Part shown: piece after piece, positions 5,887 through 6,580 of the stretch | Layout: each line of letters opens with the position of its first letter | How positions within the stretch are numbered: the first letter of the stretch is position 1 | The notes under the pieces: model-generated | The model's database searches: none | Told to the model about the DNA's origin: nothing | Seen by the model: the letters and a program-made list of their open reading frames with translations, nothing else | Program-made: the position numbers and the translations under genes | Assembly (NCBI GenBank): GCA_027352645.1 | Contig: DAIEIL010000047.1 | Span: 1 to 6,580, forward strand | Source: Rhodobiaceae bacterium | Lineage (GTDB): Bacteria > Pseudomonadota > Alphaproteobacteria > Parvibaculales > Parvibaculaceae | Direction: 5' to 3' | Length of the DNA stretch: 6,580 nt

Positions 5887-6237
5887 ATGCTCTATGCGAT
5901 CGTCAAGGCGCTCCTCTCCGGCGTCATCATCATGGCCGTATCCGAGATCGCGAAGCGCAATCCGTCTTTCGGCGCGCTGGTGGTCTCGCTCCCGCTCGTC
6001 TCCATCCTCGCCATCATCTGGCTCTGGAACGACACCGGCGACGGCGAACGCATCGCCGCCCATGCCGAAGCCACCTTCTGGTATGTATTGCCGACGCTGC
6101 CGATGTTTCTGGTGCTGCCCGCGCTTCTGCGCGGCGGTACGGGCTTCTGGTTTTCGCTCGGGCTTTCCTGTCTGCTCACCTTCGCCCTTTATCTCGCGAC
6201 AGTCTGGATCGCGGCGAAGTTCGGCGTCAGGCTCTGA
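5887..6237 (+). CDS. DUF3147-like small integral membrane protein
   Basis: This is a 116-residue, very hydrophobic protein with four predicted membrane segments at about residues 4-22, 28-47, 62-82 and 86-110, joined by short loops. The only long polar stretch is WNDTGDGERIAAHAEA at 47-62, between helices 2 and 3. The motifs AVSEIAKR, SLPLVSILAIIWLW and VLPALLRGGTGFW are what I recall from the DUF3147 family; its function is unknown to me. Length is normal for the family. The gene lies 30 bases after the hydrolase stop on the same strand and probably shares its transcript. Its stop TGA at 6235-6237 directly touches the stop of the convergent anmK gene. A transporter-like or membrane-stability role would be guesswork. 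Confidence 0.85.
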   Translation: MLYAIVKALLSGVIIMAVSEIAKRNPSFGALVVSLPLVSILAIIWLWNDTGDGERIAAHAEATFWYVLPTLPMFLVLPALLRGGTGFWFSLGLSCLLTFALYLATVWIAAKFGVRL

Positions 6238-6580
6238 CTACCTCGCAGCCCTGTGCAGCCGCCCGCCCTTCATGGGTTCGGGCACGCCCGTCGTCGTCGG
6301 CAGGCTGAGCGGAAGGCCGCGCAGCGACCTCGCGGCGAGATAGGCGAAGGCCTCCGCCTCCGTCGCGTCGCCGTTCAGGCCCAGCGCGTCGATGCTGCGC
6401 ACCGGAACGCCGAGTTTCTCCTGCAGTTTTTGCATCAGAAACGCGTTATGCCGTCCGCCGCCCGCGACGACCCACTGCTTCGGCTGCGCCGGGAAATGCC
6501 GCGCCGCACGGACGATGGACTCGACCGTAAAACTTGCCAGCGTCGCCGCGCCGTCCGCCACATCCAGATGTTTCCACGCC
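6238..6580 (-). CDS. anmK: Anhydro-N-acetylmuramic acid kinase, C-terminal part (gene enters from the right edge)
   Basis: AnmK phosphorylates 1,6-anhydro-N-acetylmuramic acid with ATP while opening the anhydro ring, giving MurNAc-6-phosphate in peptidoglycan recycling in the cytoplasm. Only the last 113 residues are visible, from AWKHLD to the TAG at 6240-6238; the full protein is usually about 360-390 residues. Recognition rests on the C-terminal lobe: DGAATLASFT, VVAGGGRHN (nucleotide/sugar-binding glycine-rich turn), the GLNGDATEAEAFAYLAARSLRGLPLSLP stretch spread over about residues 68-95, and TTGVPEPMKGG near the end. These fit AnmK well. An in-frame GTG at 6561 is internal and not the start. 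The gene converges on the membrane protein gene with no bases between the stop codons, and no terminator is visible between them. Confidence 0.93.
   Translation of the reverse strand, partial: AWKHLDVADGAATLASFTVESIVRAARHFPAQPKQWVVAGGGRHNAFLMQKLQEKLGVPVRSIDALGLNGDATEAEAFAYLAARSLRGLPLSLPTTTGVPEPMKGGRLHRAAR

Noticed and set aside
5119..6063. A 314-codon open frame on the minus strand opposite the hydrolase
   Set aside because: It is codon-aligned with the clearly recognisable hydrolase, and its product is charge-rich and without motifs.
1..6580. Mobile element, phage, CRISPR, toxin-antitoxin or defence system
   Set aside because: All recognisable genes are housekeeping or conserved hypothetical types with uniform composition. 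There are no transposase, integrase, direct-repeat array or tRNA remnants.

Overview
This is a GC-rich chromosomal window with the gene content of an alphaproteobacterium, most likely of the Hyphomicrobiales (Rhizobiales) type. The evidence is a minus-strand suf operon that begins with an Rrf2/IscR-type regulator and a NifS/IscS-like (group I) cysteine desulfurase ahead of sufB, sufC and sufD. Next to it lie an alpha/beta hydrolase and a DUF3147-like membrane protein of types familiar from that class. The order is inferred from family recognition only; no phylogeny was possible.

Layout. Positions 4876 down to 1, all on the minus strand, form one tightly packed operon in transcription order: iscR (4876-4400), cysteine desulfurase (4363-3179), sufB (3177-1723), sufC (1644-904) and sufD (894 to beyond the left edge, N-terminal 298 residues visible). 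Gaps are 36, 1, 78 and 9 bases. The 323 bases from 4877 to 5199 hold no convincing gene. They contain the start region of the operon and a dense set of inverted repeats. On the plus strand follow an alpha/beta hydrolase (5200-5856) and, 30 bases later behind a strong ribosome binding site, a four-helix small membrane protein (5887-6237). The C-terminal 113 residues of anhydro-N-acetylmuramic acid kinase (anmK) come in on the minus strand from the right edge. Its stop codon directly abuts that of the membrane protein.

How the genes work together. The desulfurase takes sulfur from cysteine. SufB, SufC and SufD are expected to form the SufBC2D scaffold, where sulfur and iron become Fe-S clusters with ATP turnover by SufC. 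IscR, which carries a three-Cys/one-His set, probably senses the cellular Fe-S supply and controls the operon. The usual downstream partners (a SufS-type desulfurase, SufT, SufA) would lie left of the window and are not seen. The hydrolase/membrane-protein pair and anmK (peptidoglycan recycling) are functionally separate neighbours.

Novelty. I do not see an undescribed multi-gene system, mobile element, CRISPR array, tRNA or rRNA. The parts that deserve a second look are the hairpin-rich region between iscR and the hydrolase, the hairpin in the sufB-sufC gap, and the spacing of the IscR cluster ligands.
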